Origin: Edaphochlamys debaryana
Lineage: Eukaryota > Chlorophyta > Chlorophyceae > Chlamydomonadales
Reading direction: 5' to 3'
Length of the DNA: 64,000 nucleotides
Assembly: GCA_016858145.1 (NCBI GenBank)
Contig: JAEHOE010000024.1
Coordinates: forward strand, 682,001-746,000
This document shows positions 1-13,320 of this stretch, in pieces; positions within the stretch are counted from its first letter, which is position 1, and each line of letters starts with the position of its first letter. The translations under genes were made by a program, and so were the position numbers. The notes below the pieces were generated by a model, which saw only the letters and a program-made list of their open reading frames with translations, was not told where the DNA came from and did no database searches.

Positions 1-3000
1 TGTTCCCCACAGCCGCAAATGACACAACGTCCGGATAACGCCAGAGGAATCGGTCAAAGGCTGTAAGGAGGCAGTACAGTGGGGCAGGCAGGCAAGGTGG
101 GGTAAAGGTAGAGAGAACCAAGCACAGAAGCAAGGGCACTAGCCGCCGCCCTGCAGGCCAGACCCCAAGCACCTACCGCCCTCCAGTCCATCCAGTATCT
201 ACAGCAGTAGTAGACTGGCTGAACCTGGTCAATTCGACGCACCTTGAGCTCTTTGCTCGTAAACGTTGGTCTCCATGGACCATGAGTCAGACAGAATGGA
301 CGCACCCACGCTGGTGTGCAACTGCGGTGGAGGGTGAAAGGTTTTGTGCTCTCTAGCCGGCCGCTTTGCTAAGCCACGGCTGCTGATGAACAGGCATTCA
401 ACAGCTAGCCTCCTGCCGCAGTACACCTATGACTCGCTAGGCATGGCCCTGTCAACCGCTGCCGTACAGGCCGTACGTACTGGCAGATAGTTGATGTCCA
501 TAGGCCAGGGAGGCAGTATGGGGTACTGGTAACGCTGCGACCAAGTACCGGGGATGCGGCGCACGCCCATGTCCACAAACGAGATTTTGGCCCTACACAT
601 AGGGATGAGGGGACAAGCAAAGGTCAGTGCAGGCACCGGGATGTTTTGAACGAAACCAAACTCAAGGCCGGTGGACAGTGCTGCGGGAAACGGAGGTTGC
701 AACTGGTCGGCCCAGCCACCGCCGTGGCCAGCAACACATGGAGTGACGACACACCGTGACGACACACCCTGCCTTCTTGCTTACACCGTACGTGGCCGGC
801 TCGGCACTCACCGGGGTGCGCCACCCGTGCCCAGGTCGAATATGAGCGGGCCCAAGCTGGGGTCCGTGGAGTTGACGTCCGGCTGAATCGGTGTGTTGAA
901 CTCAGAGCTACTACTGTCGGGGCTGCTGAACCGGATCAGGGTGCCGTTCCCGAAGGGGTCCATGGAGGCGAGGCACACGCCGCCCAGGGTTCCGACGACC
1001 GCGGTGCCGTGGCCCCCGCCCTCGTCTGGGGCGTCACCCATGACCGCACCTGAGGAGGGGCCAGGAGGGGGCAGGACGGGGCAGGAGCGGATACGCGAGA
1101 GGACACCGCACGCCTGGTGTCCCCCTGACCCCCTGACCCCCTGATCCCCGTTGGTGTCTCTTTAGTTTAGAATCCCGGCCGGCTTTCTGTCGTGCCTTCG
1201 CTCCCTCAGCTCCCCCCCACCCACCCGCCCACCTGGCGCCAGCCAGTACTGCACCAGCTTGCGGTGCGCCCCCGGCCCCGGGCGCCAGTGCGGGTCGCCC
1301 CCCGGAGCTGAGCGGTTCATGGAGCCAGCGAGGTCGGCGGCGGACCAGCTGGGGTCGGCGAAGTGGCAGTGAGACAAGTCCAGGCCCGTGTCACCAACCT
1401 GAGAGCCAGATTGCGTGAGAAGGTGGAGGGTAGGGTGTGGTAAGGCGATGGAGTTCCAGGGTAGAGGTTCATAAGGCAGAGCTCTTTTGCAGACTGAACA
1501 CCACACCGCTGCTGTGTCAGTGTAACGACTGGTCCTTGCCACCCTCCATGTATGCCCTGATTGCTTGCCCGCCCTCGCGAGGCGTCTACGCTACGGCGGC
1601 CCCTCTGGACCGCCGTACGCACGCTCACTCCGACTACCTCATCCCGACCGTCCAACCCCGCCTCCCAGTAGGGCCTCCGCGCATCAAAAGGGTCGTCGTA
1701 GTCATCATTATAAAGGGACCCTGTCGCGGAAGCGTTGGGGGGCACATCATCCAGCAGCAACAGCACGACTCGTCTAGAGTCCATCCCGCAAAAAGCAAGC
1801 CCGTATCCTGGCCGGTAGATCTTGCGCATCTATCTGCATCCCATGCGCAACCCCTAAGCCCCGCCGTTGACCCTTCTATCATCACCTGTCTGCATGATGA
1901 TGCTAGCACGTGCGCTGTTGGCGCCTGCCCCAAGCTCAGGCGCCACCCAGCGGACCACCGGCTGGCAGGCGAGCCAGTGCACAGCGGGGCCAATGTCCTG
2001 GGCGAGGGTGCAGCATGGGCGAAACGATGATGAGTTGCAGGTCTCCTGTTATGCAAGCACCAACAACAACCGCCTGTGAGGCTCTGAGCACGCCGTGCAG
2101 CACTGGTACCTGTTCGCACACGAAGACGTGAAGGCTCTGAGCCGAGACGACGGCGCCGCCGTCGGGCCCCCGCGGCGCCACCACGAGCGGGGCACACGCG
2201 CCCAGGCCCCCGCCGGCGCTCCCCTCCTCTGCCGTCGCCGCCAGGGCAGCTTCAAGTGCAGCCGGCCAGTCCGCCTCCGCCGCCTCAACCGCCGCGGCGG
2301 TCAGCACCGGCAGAAGCTGTACGCTCAGCTCGTATAGCGGCGGCGGCTCAACCGCCTCCGCTAGGTGGCGGCGCCGCCGGTGTTCGTGCTCTGCTCCGCC
2401 AGGCACCGCCACCGGCAGAAACGTCTGGAGCCTGCTCAGCGCCTCAACCCGAGCGGCCGCTGCCTCCCAGTCGCCTCCGCCAGACAGCCGACGGCGCCTC
2501 CGCTGCAATGGCAGCCCCCCAGTCCCTGCCTCTGCCGGCGCCTGGCTCAGCAGGGGGCCCCACTCCGGCGCCGTGCGCTGCTGTGGCCCTAGCTCCGCCT
2601 GCGGGTGCAAGGCGGGGTCGCCGGGGCGGGGGGAAAGGGTGAGACAGGGCGGGTCACCTTGGGGGTGGCGGGCCTATGTCACAACCTGGCAAAGCACCAG
2701 ACTGCCACACGACCGGCCCCATCTCTTGCCCACACAACCCACCAGCTCCGCTCCCGCCTCCGCCGCCACCGCCTCCGCGACCCCGGGCGGCGCCGCCACC
2801 AGTAGCACACCAGGGGCCAGCAGGGACACTACTTGACCTCCCCGCTCCGATAGCGCCGCTACTAGGGCCGTGCCGACCACGCCGCTGCTGCCGCCACTCC
2901 CGTCGCTTGCTCCACCGGGCGTCTCAACGTCGTACGTCATAGCGTGCAGGCGGAGGTCGGGGCTATCCCCCCATGACCCGGAGCGGTACGCTAGGGGGTC

Positions 3001-3408
3001 CAGGGGCGATGCGGATGAGGAGCCAGCGTTGGGAATGGCGCTGGATCGAGACCGAAGGCCCGAGGTTGACGCAAGGGGAGGAGGCTGGCTTGCCGGGGCA
3101 CTGGGTGGACATTGGAGTAGAAGGGCATGCACAGTGATATGCAATCAATGAGGGGAGTGCAGTTAGATATGGATGCCAGTCGGTTGGGGGCCGGTGCTAA
3201 GAGTGGGGGTGCGGGGGAGGGGGAGAGCCGCTCGGAGGGGAGGTAGGGCAACGTGGGGCGGGTACCGACCGCCATGCGCTCACCTGAGCTCCAGGAACCC
3301 GCTCCGAAGCGGAAGTCGTCGCGCCAGGAAGCAGGACACCGCGGAAAAGAGAATGAGCAATTGCAGACTGACTCGCGCGGCGGCCCCCAGTTTCTCTACT
3401 GTCTCCAT
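1..3408 (-). CDS. secreted subtilase (S8, Kp43-like), copy 1; 3' part beyond window
   Basis: Extracellular subtilisin-like protease, N-terminal part only. Ten exons read in phase: 3408-3284, 3100-2743, 2598-2110, 1997-1886, 1720-1629, 1398-1233, 1049-812, 592-481, 321-243, 60-1 (continues past the edge). The ATG at 3408 gives a hydrophobic leader (LQLLILFSAVSCFLA) that I read as a signal peptide. A propeptide-like stretch is in exons 2-4. The catalytic Asp motif VGDTGLDLSHCHF opens exon 6. The catalytic His (codon 1011-1009) lies in GGGHGTAVVGT in exon 7. The oxyanion-Asn region FAAVGN sits at the window edge. It is a tandem paralogue of the gene at 5.0-13.3 kb: exon order and phases match, and exons 3, 4 and 9 have identical lengths. 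The second His of the usual HGTHVAG is Ala here, so activity may differ. The Ser exon is outside the window, so it cannot be called intact. Confidence 0.85.
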
Positions 3409-5048
3409 CCTTGCAACAAAGTCGATGTGCTGCTATGTTGCTGCGCCGGGGGCTTCAGGCCTAACAGAAAGCCCGCCGGATGGCTTGCCTCGCAAGACGA
3501 CCCCGCGCGTTGCCGCTATCAGTTGTGCTTAGGCCAGCTAATAACGATGCTTCATGGTTGCTAGCATAATGATCAAGTCGCGCGCAAGTCCAGTCACACT
3601 CCGGGTTCGCTTGCATAAAGTTGAAGCATAGGCACTCAGCTTGAACTCTACTTTATTTGCCTAGCTACATAGAAGCGGGAGTAGCGGGGCCCGCTGGGCC
3701 CAAATTCGGCCGCTCGGCCCAGTTCCACCCAGCTGTTCGCAGCTGCGCGTGGCACGATGCAGGCGTTCCTCAACGAAGGAGCCCAGCTGATGATGTTTCA
3801 TGCGTAATGCGCAAGTCAGAGATGCCTGAACATGTACCAGCACGGTCGGTCAGGGCCGATCCATCCAGGACGAATCGGGCCCACTCGCTCCTCCTCACCC
3901 TTTTCGCCCCCTTTTCGTTCCCGCCCCCCAGCAGTGGAGCCCAGCAAGTGATTTCATCTACTGAGCAAGTGGGGCATGTGCCACGATACCCGGTCCAGGG
4001 CGATCGGCCCCTCCCTTCCCCGCCCGCAGTCGCCCGCCGCTGCCCGTGCCCACCGCCACGCTTTAAATCCTTTGGCCCCGGAGATGCTCCCGCACCGCAC
4101 CGCCTGTGGTGCACGCGCCCCTCCGATCGCGAAGGAAGATGTAGGCACATGCTGATGTAATCATTAGTAATATCGCCGCCAGGACGAGGACGGCTCAGGC
4201 GTTACCGCACCCGCTTTATCCCCCCTCGGCTCCAGCAGGGGCCCCCTCTCCCTCCTCGCCCCGCTGCCTCTCCAAGATCGCATCCACCATCTTCCGCACG
4301 ACATTACACCGCTCCCATCTCGGCTCCGCGCCTTCAAATCTTTCACGCGCGCAGGTCAGTGTCATGAAGAACGGGCTTGGGTGGCGCTCGGGGGCGGGGG
4401 TCCGCCAGGGTCCCCTCAACAGCAAGCCCTGCCACTCAACAGCAAACCGATAGGTCCAGTGCGCGGCACCCTCCCATGAATCACGCCGTGTGCCTGCTGC
4501 CCTTGCAACCCGAGGGCCAAGGTCACAGCAGCATATGCTGCGTTACTCATGCACCAGCATAGTTCAGACCCGCCGGTCCCAAGCCGCCCCCCCATACACA
4601 CAGACAACACAGACCACTGTCCTTGACGCTGATGATAACGTAAAAAGTGATAGTGTCAACGCAGCGTTGCTTGGATGCAGCAGTCCAAAACAGTCCAGAT
4701 CAGAGCAAAACACGATGCAGGAATCGGCAGGAAGTGCACTTTGTGATGCATGCCGCCGATTGCCTACAGTACACTCATTTCGGAAGTTGAACTCGTGCGC
4801 AAGCTTCCGGAAATGCTTTCTTCGGTAGTTGCAGGTAGTTGTGACTCAGGTGCGTTGCCACACATACGTCGGCAGATCCATAACCTCTGCATGAATCAGC
4901 ATGAGTACTGGTAGTGCACTTGTAAGGTACCCCATTAACGGGTGGCGCGAGCCGGGTAGCAGGGTCTTAGCGCACCGCGAGCATTGTAATCCTTGGCTTC
5001 GAGCTCGTCAACTCCTGTCTGTCGGCCCACTTGCAGCCCGTCGACTAG
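3409..5048. other. intergenic spacer between tandem subtilases
   Basis: This stretch separates the start of subtilase copy 1 (3408, minus) from the stop of copy 2 (5049, minus). It should hold the copy 1 promoter and the copy 2 3' UTR. Short open frames exist on both strands, but none has paired splice sites, a family motif or a convincing start. I did not find a clear TGTAA polyadenylation signal on the minus strand. Confidence 0.5.
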
Positions 5049-8000
5049 CTAGGCATGTCGCGCGGGCGGCACCTGCTGCCGCCGCCGCGGAGGCGGGGCT
5101 CGCTGCGGGGGGGGCTTGCGCCGGGAGGGGAAGGTCACCGCATTCCGCTTCGGTGGGAGCTTGGGCGGGGGCTGTCGGCCGGGAAACGAAGCACCGGATA
5201 AGGGCATTCGATCAGACACGAGAGGCGGGGCGGGGCCGCAGGAGGGTTATGAACTAACGGGAGTAGACTTGGGCTTTTTCACGCCGCAAGCGCATCATCA
5301 AGAGAGGCCACGCCGATACGCAGAGCAAGGAAGCGTCCCTTGATTGCCCTGCCCTTCGCTTACCTTCTTCCTCTCCTCCATCTGTTGTTGTGCCCTCACA
5401 AACGCCGGGTTGAGCGCTGACTCGAAGCCGCCGCGGAATGCCCCCAGCGCCACCACCGCAAAGCGCTGCGGCTGCGCCGCGTCGGGGTCTCCCGTGAGCA
5501 GGGCAGAGGGCAGCGAGGCGGCCCGCACGGTGACGGTGAGGGGTGCACCGGCGGGCGGGGAGGAGAGGAGGACGCGCTCCACTGTGTTGACGCGGTCGGG
5601 GGCGGGGGAGTCTGTGGGAGGACGGGTGAGGGGGAAACGGGGGACAGGGGTTGTGTGACAAGGCCCGCATGGGCGTGCTAGGCGGGCAGGGGATGCGGTT
5701 GAGGGACAGGGGAAGTGAGAGAAGGCTAGGTTGGCATACCGCCTAGGCCTCACTCTCTGTCCCCCTGACTTGCCTGCCTCCTCGCCATTGTTCCCGAGCA
5801 CCACAGTGCGGGAGGCACCGGAGCCCAGGGCCACCTCCAGGTCCAGGTCATTGACGAGCTGGCGGGTAAGAGGGTGGGCGGTGCGAGGGTGGGGGGCAGA
5901 AGGGTGTTCCTCGTGGTGGCCCTCAAAGAGGGCGGCATGAGCCACAAACTCGAAGCCCCGCTGTCCCCGTCCACACCCCGGCGCCCACACACGCACCTGT
6001 ACGGTAGAGTCTAGGTCAGCAGCAAAGTCGTACCACACCAGCACAATGGTGATGGGACTGGAGGCATGGGTTGTGAGGGCGGACACACCTGTCAGTCAGC
6101 GGCTGATTCATGTGGGCGTCGAATATCCCACGCACCAGCTCCCTTCCCAGCCCTTCACCCCTCGCTCACCCCTGCCCAGTTGCGTTGATGCCCGTCAACA
6201 CGAGCTGCTGCCCAGCGGCGGTGAAGTTCGCCCGGTCCGCCAGGGTCATGTTGGGCCCGGTGCTGGGGCCCGCTTGGGCCTGGCCGCCGGGGCTCTTCAG
6301 TGGCAGGGACCGGGACAGGTCCATGCGGCCCCAGCCCTGGTACGGGTGAGGCGCTGGGCCCAGCCTGGACCCAAGGGCCATTATGAGGCCGCCCTGGCGG
6401 GTGAAGTGAAGAAAGGGATGGAGGGGGTGGAAGGGATACGGTGCTTAAGCAGCATGTTACGAGCGCACTCGCTAAGCACGCGCTGATGGTCTTGCCCCCG
6501 CCCCGTATCGATCCAGGAAGAGGGGCGCCTGACACTTTGACACGCGATCTACCGTCACTTACCGCTAGGTCTTGAGCGCCCGCAATGATCAGAGCCTGGG
6601 GCACGAGGTGCGATGCGGGTTCGGTGACGTGCGCGGCTGCTTCAGGAGCTGAGCTGAATGGCCAACCCACCTTGCCCTCCACCGCTCCACAATCATCCAA
6701 CCCTGCTCCCGCGCACCTTGATGAGCATTCCGGAGGGCGTGAACGGGGCGGCAGCTGCAGCAGTGGGGTCACCGGCCGGGTAGAAACCCTGCCTGCGGGG
6801 GGAGGTGGCGGTCGAGAACGCACGATTGCGAGCTTGCGGGTGCGTGTGCGCCGCCCACACCTGCGCGTCCTCTTACCTGAAGTATTGTCGCATGAGGGCT
6901 GCCCCACCCGACGCCTGGGGGGTGGGCGGGGAGACAATCAGCTTGCACGCAACCGACGCAGATCATCTCATGGACGATCAGCTCGTTATGTGCCTCGCCC
7001 CTGGCTGGCCCCAGGGGGCCAGCCACTAGCCGCACCCCTTCCCCTACGGTCCTGTCCTACGTCTTTACGCTGGCAGGTGACGAGCCTGCATGCGATCTGT
7101 CTTGGGTCCCCGCTAACGGCTTGCCTGCCGTGTCCTCTTTGGGGGGCTGCACGTACGAGCGAGCGTAGCTTGCCCTATGTCCCTCTTGCCCACTGCCCCC
7201 AGAGGTTTCCCCCGAGCTTTCCCTCCCAAGTAAGGTCCCCCTCTGTGCCCTCTCACCTCTCCCCTTCTTGCCAACCTTCCCCCGTTACGTGTGCACCCTC
7301 TGCCCCTATGCCCCCTATCCCTGAAAGTGCCCCTATCTTCTTCCAGTTCCTCGTCCCTACCTGGGGCGTGGCCATGGACGTGCCACTCTTGCGCTCGGTG
7401 TCCCCAAAGCATCCGCCGCCTACGAGGCAGGATAACTAGTCAGCGGCGATACTACTGCTGCCTTTTGAGAGGGGATTCCAGGGAAGGCTTTGCACCCCAC
7501 CGCCGCACCCTCCAGGCGCCATGAACCTCCAACCTCGCAAGCAAGATGCTGACGCCCACGCACCTGGCGAATCTGTTGTGTTGCGGGCCGATGCCGACAT
7601 GACGTTTCTTCCGGGGGCCACGATGTCTGGCTTGATGCGCCCGTCGGGCTGGGGTGGGTAGAGACAGGGGCCACGAAGGGGAGGATGGTTGGGATGAGGG
7701 CGTGCCTCGAAGTGTCTCCCTTCAGGAGTCAGGGCACACTGAAAGGGATGCTCCTGTGTGGCGACTAAGCTGTGCGCATGCGCCCCCATATGGGACATGC
7801 ATTCGCACCGCTTCGACCTCACCGTCGGGCCGTACGAAGACATGGGCCAGATGGAGCGGATGTCGCACGCTTCCTGGGGGATCAAAGGCGGGTCGCGGGT
7901 TAAGGGCGCGGTTACCGGATACCGGTATCCAATACACCTCGCTCCCGCAGGGCATCATCTTGACATGGTCATCCAGCCAGCTGCACAAGCCTCCGTGACG

Positions 8001-11000
8001 TCGTGGCCCCTCCACGTATCCCTCCTTCCCGTGCTCCGTCCACACCGCACCCACCCGTGAACTGGTAATGCGGAGGAGGAGCCCTGAGGTGACATTGCCC
8101 AGGAGCCAGTCGCCCACTCCCTGACAGGGCGGGTCAATCGGCATAAGGTCAAATCTACATCAAGGCGCACACGGGTGTGCGCTGGACGGGTCTAACATTA
8201 AATCAAAGTGCAACGACGGAGGAGCGGCTCCAGCTCCAAGGGCGTCAGTGCGGGTGTGCAGGGTGTGCGCTGGATGCGTGCTCAGCTGCTAATGACCAAA
8301 CCGCGCCGTGGCGCGGTGACCTTTTAAACGTTGATATCACCTGGCCCCCGGCGGCGGCCAGCTTGGTGATGCACATTCGATAGATCTCACCTGGGGAACC
8401 GCAGACGTGGGCAGGCGCGTGGCCAGGGTGCCGTTTGGCAGCACTGGGTCGGGCGGGGCCCGCATCATGTCGGGCAGGTTGTTGATGATGATGACGGCGA
8501 CACCGCCAGCGGCCTCCACAGCGGCAACCTGAAGGTCGAAGTGTGTGTTGTGTGGGGGGCGGGTGAGGGCGGCCATTGTTTTTGCTTGAAAGGCTGGGGC
8601 CGTCGGGGGGCGGATTTGCTGGATGGCCTTGCTTGGGTTTGGGAAGAGCGAGCGAGCGGCTTTGGCAAGCGAGGGGCTGTGCCCCACCCATCGCTTACCC
8701 CTATTATTGGTACGCCCTCTACCTCGTGCGAACGCGCGCGCGCAAAGCTGGCGCACCTGTTCTGCATAGGAGCAGTTGCTCCTCTTCACCAGCACCACCG
8801 CCCCCTCCGTGTCCGTCCGGGAGTTGTTGAGAGGAGTGCAGGCGTCTAGCGGGTCCGCCACCGTCAGGCGGGTCTGAGGCAGGGTTTGGGAAGACTCATG
8901 GCGAGTTGGCGACCAATTCCAGCAATACAAGGCAGAAACTTCCGTACGTCCAGGTTCTGTCAGGAGGTCTCCTGGGTTCTGTGATGAAGCGGGACGGCCA
9001 GAATGGTGCAAGCTAGAGACAGAGACCTTACCTCTTGGTCTTCAACCAGAAGCGTGTCTAGGTCGGGCAGGTTATCGTTCTCCTTTGGCCACAGCTGCAA
9101 GGCAACCAGCGGGTGTTGAGAACGCAGAGTCATTGAGCAAACGCGGTACCATGACACCTAAGATCTATCTGGTGCTGTCGACGCGTCTGGTCCAGTCTTG
9201 AGCCCGATCCCAGCTTGCTTCTTCCCGTCCGAGAGTAGAGCGCAAAGCAGAGCAAGGCACGTTTGACACCGAGCTGCTGAGTCAGGGTGAAGTGTGATGA
9301 GATGCCACATGCCCCCGCCCGCCCACACCACAGCCCCCGGCCTAAACAATGGAACCCGCGTGACACCCAGATACAGATCTCACATGCATGGACATCTGCA
9401 CACCGTCATAGGCTGTCCGCCGGTAGCCCCGCACCAGCAGCGTCTGGCAAACCCAGCGACCGGTGGCGGGCGTCCGCACAGTGGCTCCCACCGCAATGAC
9501 GTTCTTGGCGTTGGCGGGAGTGCCAATGGACCCACCCCGTGTGAGAGCATCGGTGCCTTGCGCGCGGGCGGGGAGCGAGTGGGCACGGGCAACGAGCTGG
9601 TGAGGAGAGAAGTCCGGACGAGGTTTTTGGTTACAGGAACTGACAGCAGAGGGTTACGGAGCACTACGGGCGTGCCTTTCTAAATGACATGCCGGGCCTG
9701 CCTCTGGGCCCTGCACCCAGGCAAGCAAGGTGACCCAGCCAAGCTCGCACACCATTGTTGCCTGCCGACGTGAAAGAGACGACGTCCGGGTTGCGCCATA
9801 GGAAGCGGTCAAAGCCTGGGGAAAGGCGAGCAAGGGATGGCGAGGATACCCCCAGAGGCAAGGCGGGGCGGAATGACGAAAGAACAGGTGCTCAAGGGGG
9901 ACGGGGCTGAGGACTTTCATGTGAACCTGAAACCGTGCAATCGTACAACTAACGTACGGACCTTGGGACTCGGTGTCGTACACGTTGGTGTCCTCGCTCC
10001 ACGAGTCGGAAGTGATGCAGGCACCCACGCCGGCGTGCAGCTACATACGGGGAGAGAGGCACAAGATGAGAAGTAAGGAACGAGTTGTACAAGAGCAGTA
10101 CAATAAGCACAAAGGCCCGTCGGTCGGCTTAGTCGGCTTTGGCGATCGAGGGCGCTCCACTACTGGCAGGTACTGGTAGGCCAAGTGCTTCAGCCGGCTG
10201 GCGCGACGGCCGGTGTGCCGTTACTGTGCCGTCCCTCCGGGCCTCCAGCATGCATGGACGCCCGCACGCAGCCCACACGCGCGCGCGCCCGCACCGGCAG
10301 ATAGCTGCTGTCCACCGGCCGAGGCACTTGCATGGGGTAACGGAGCGTCGAGGGCACGCCGGGAATGAACCGACGACCGAAATCCACGATTGAAAGCTTG
10401 GCCCTGGAGTGCAGCAGGCGGGTGATGGGAGGCGTTATGAGCAACACAGCGTGTTGACCAAAGTAGCCAGCAGGGGGAGTTTGTGGAACGGTCGGTGAGC
10501 AATCTGGAGTTCGGTTCAGCCCTGCGGAGCTCTGCCATGAGCACCTCTGCCCTAGAACCCACCCCTCAGCATATGCCGTACCACACACCGCCGTACAAGA
10601 GCCACTCACCGTGGAGCCTGTCCCGTGCCTATGTCCAAAGACAACGGGGCCCAGTGCGGGTCCGTCGAGTTGGCGGTGTTGCTTGTAACATTGAATGCGT
10701 CGGGGCCGGTGAGGACACGGGTGCCGTTGCCGTACGGGTCCATGGAGAGGAGGCACACGCCGGCCACGGACCCAGCAACGTGGGTGCCGTGACCCCCGCC
10801 CTCGTCTGGGGCGTCACCCATGGCCGCACCTGTGAGCGTTGAAGGGGCATCCAGGCTCGTTAGGCTTGGCTTGGCCGTGGAAAGTAAATTGCAGGGGCAT
10901 TCACGCCGCGCCTCAGTCACCCCTCGTGCACCTTCGCTCAATCCGCATGCGCCTCCCTCAGCAGGACCTCCCTCCTCCCTGTACTTCCTCAGCTCCCCAC

Positions 11001-13320
11001 CCCCCACCCGCCCACCTGGCGCCAGCCAGTACTGCACCAGCTTGCGGTGCGCCCCCGGCCCCGGGCGCCAGTGCGGGTCGCCCCCCGGAGCTGAGCGGTT
11101 CATGGAGCCAGCGATGTCGGCGGCGGACCAGCGGGGGTCGGCGAAGTGGCAGTGAGACAGGTCCAGGCCCGTGTCGCCGACCTGCGGACAGCGCCGTCAT
11201 ATTGTTAGTTCAACAATCTGTCGTTTTGGGTCTGAGCCCCCGCCACGCACTTACTCCGACTATCTCGCCCCGGCCGTCGAGCCCCGCCTCCCAATAGGGC
11301 CTTCGCGCCGCCTGCTCCGCGAGGCTCAAGCCCAGGGGCTCGTAGTACTGCGCATTGTTCAGGTCTCCTGCGCAGGGGGTAGCATATGAGGTGGGGGCGC
11401 TTCAAGCGGTAGGGAAAGGCTCTTGCCTGCGAGCGCCTTCATCCACGCACGGCTGGATCAATCCGGCTTATGACAAACATCAATGCATGCCAAGCTGCGC
11501 CCCAATCCGCCCGTTCTCTCACCTGTTTGCATGACGGTGCTGGCACGTGCGTTGTCGGATCCCGCCCAGTGCTGTGGCGCCACCCAGCGGACCACCGGCT
11601 GGGAGGCAAGCCAGCGCACAGCGGGGCCAATGTCCTGGGCGAGGGTGCAGCAAGGGCGAGATGATCATGGGATGCAGGTTTCGTTGTATGCAGGCACCAC
11701 CAACAACCGCCTGTGAGGCTCTGAGCACGCCGTGCAGCGCTGGTACCTGTTCGCACACGAAGACGTGAAGGCTACGAGCCGAGACGACGGCGCCGCCGTC
11801 GGGCCCACGCGGCGCCGCCACGAGCGGAGCACACACGCCCAGGCCCCCGCCGGCGCTCCCCTCCTCTGCTGTCGCCGCCATTGCAGCTGCGAGTGCAGCC
11901 GGCCAGTCCGCCTCCGCCGCCTCAACTGCCGCGGTGGTCAGTACGGGCAGGAGCTGTACGCTCAGCTCGTACAGCGGCGGCGGTTCGACCGCCTCCGCTA
12001 GGTGGCGGCGCCGCCGGCGCTCGTGCTCTAAGCCGCCAGGCACCGCCGCCGGTAGGAAGGTCTGGAGCCTGCTCAGCGCCTCAACCCGAGCCGCCGCTGC
12101 TTCCCGGTCGCCTCCGCCAGACAGCGCTCTGCGCCTCCGCTGCAATGGGAGCCCCCCAGTCCCTGCCTCTGCCGGCGCCTGGCTCAGCAGGGGGCCCCAC
12201 TCCGGCGCCGTGCGCTGCTGTGGCCCTAGCTCCGCCTGCGGGTGCAAGGCGGGGTCGCCGGGGCGGGCGGAAAGGGTGAGACAGGGCGGGTTAACTTGGG
12301 GTGGCGGGGCTATGTCACAACCTGGCAAAGCACCAGACCGCCACACGACCCGAGCCTCGAGTTCAGCCCACGACGCGTCCTGTCCCGCGACCCACCAGCT
12401 CCGCTCCCGCCTCCGCCGCCACCGCCTCCGCGACCCCGGGCGGCGCCGCCACCAGTAGCACACCAGGAGCCAGCAGGGACACCACTTGGCCTCCCCGCTC
12501 CGACAGCGCCGCTGCTAGTGACGTGCCGACCACGCCGCCGCTGCCGCCACTCCCGTCGCTTGCTCCACCGGGCGTCTCAACGTCATACGCCATAGCGTGC
12601 AGGCGGAGGTTGGGGCTATCCCCCCATGACCCGGAGCGGTACGCTAGGGGGTCCAGGGCCGAGGATTCAGCGGCTGGAAGGGCGCTGGATCGTGCTCGAA
12701 GGCCCGAGGAGGACGCAGGCGTTGGGGGCGGGTTGGCCGGGACCCTGCCGGCATGACGTGGGAAGAAGGCCACGGGGCGGAGGGGTGAGGAGGGGGCGAG
12801 GGGCACGGTTTGGTGCCTCTCAGTTAATGAGGTGAGTGAGGCCACGCAGGGGCCCGTGTTGTTGCTCGTGAACCGGCCGTGAACCCCCCTACGGCCAAAG
12901 GGCGGCACCGCGTGAGCCAAAGGGCGGCACCGCTCTGGAAGTCCCATGTCCCTCGTTAATGGCGGGAGGGCAATCGTCGGAAGGAGCCGCTGGGTCCGCT
13001 ACCTAGAATAGCAAGAAGATACCCGCACATTCGTATCGGGGAGCTCAGAGCGTGGGCCGGGGCCGGGAGCTCAGCGCGTGCGCCGGGGTCTCGCGACACG
13101 TCGCTGGGTGGGCCCAGCCCAGTGGCGGCACGCCTGTCGAACCCATGGACGTGTGTGTCCCTTGCCCAAGCCTATCCGCGCGAGTTCACCTGAGGTCCAA
13201 GGAACCACTCCGTAGCTGAATTTGACGCGCCAAAGCACCGGATATCGCGCCGATGAGAAGGAGCCTGACCATCCCGCGCTTCACCAGCGCGTGAATCCGG
13301 TAGCAATGGTGTCTAGCCAT
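5049..13320 (-). CDS. secreted subtilase (S8, Kp43-like) with PA domain, copy 2
   Basis: Full-length subtilisin-like protease, read as 26 exons (1,156 aa, stop TAG at 5051-5049), all phase-consistent. Exons: 13320-13190, 12744-12396, 12235-11747, 11634-11523, 11367-11255, 11181-11016, 10829-10610, 10403-10295, 10040-9962, 9815-9753, 9556-9384, 9094-9032, 8873-8757, 8528-8391, 8120-8055, 7873-7823, 7648-7564, 7419-7361, 6914-6877, 6792-6717, 6595-6563, 6393-6170, 6057-5997, 5858-5774, 5611-5364, 5171-5049. Leader: MVRLLLIGAISGALA. Catalytic Asp is in VGDTGLDLSHCHF (codon 11175-11173), His in GGGHGTHVAG (10791-10789), oxyanion Asn in SAGNNG, Ser in SGTSMATPQ (7378-7376). Exons 13-15 form a PA domain inserted before DGRIKPDIVAPG. 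Exons 22-25 (YQGWGRMDL, LVWYDF, LVNDLDLEVALG) resemble the Kp43 C-terminal beta domain. Exon 26 is a Pro/Arg-rich basic tail. Family and size resemble algal sporangin (hatching protease), but the identity is inference. Confidence 0.9.

Noticed and set aside
1437..2030. Plus-strand ORF antisense to subtilase copy 1
   Set aside because: It overlaps exons 4-6 of the subtilase, which carry the catalytic Asp motif in phase, and has no recognisable content.
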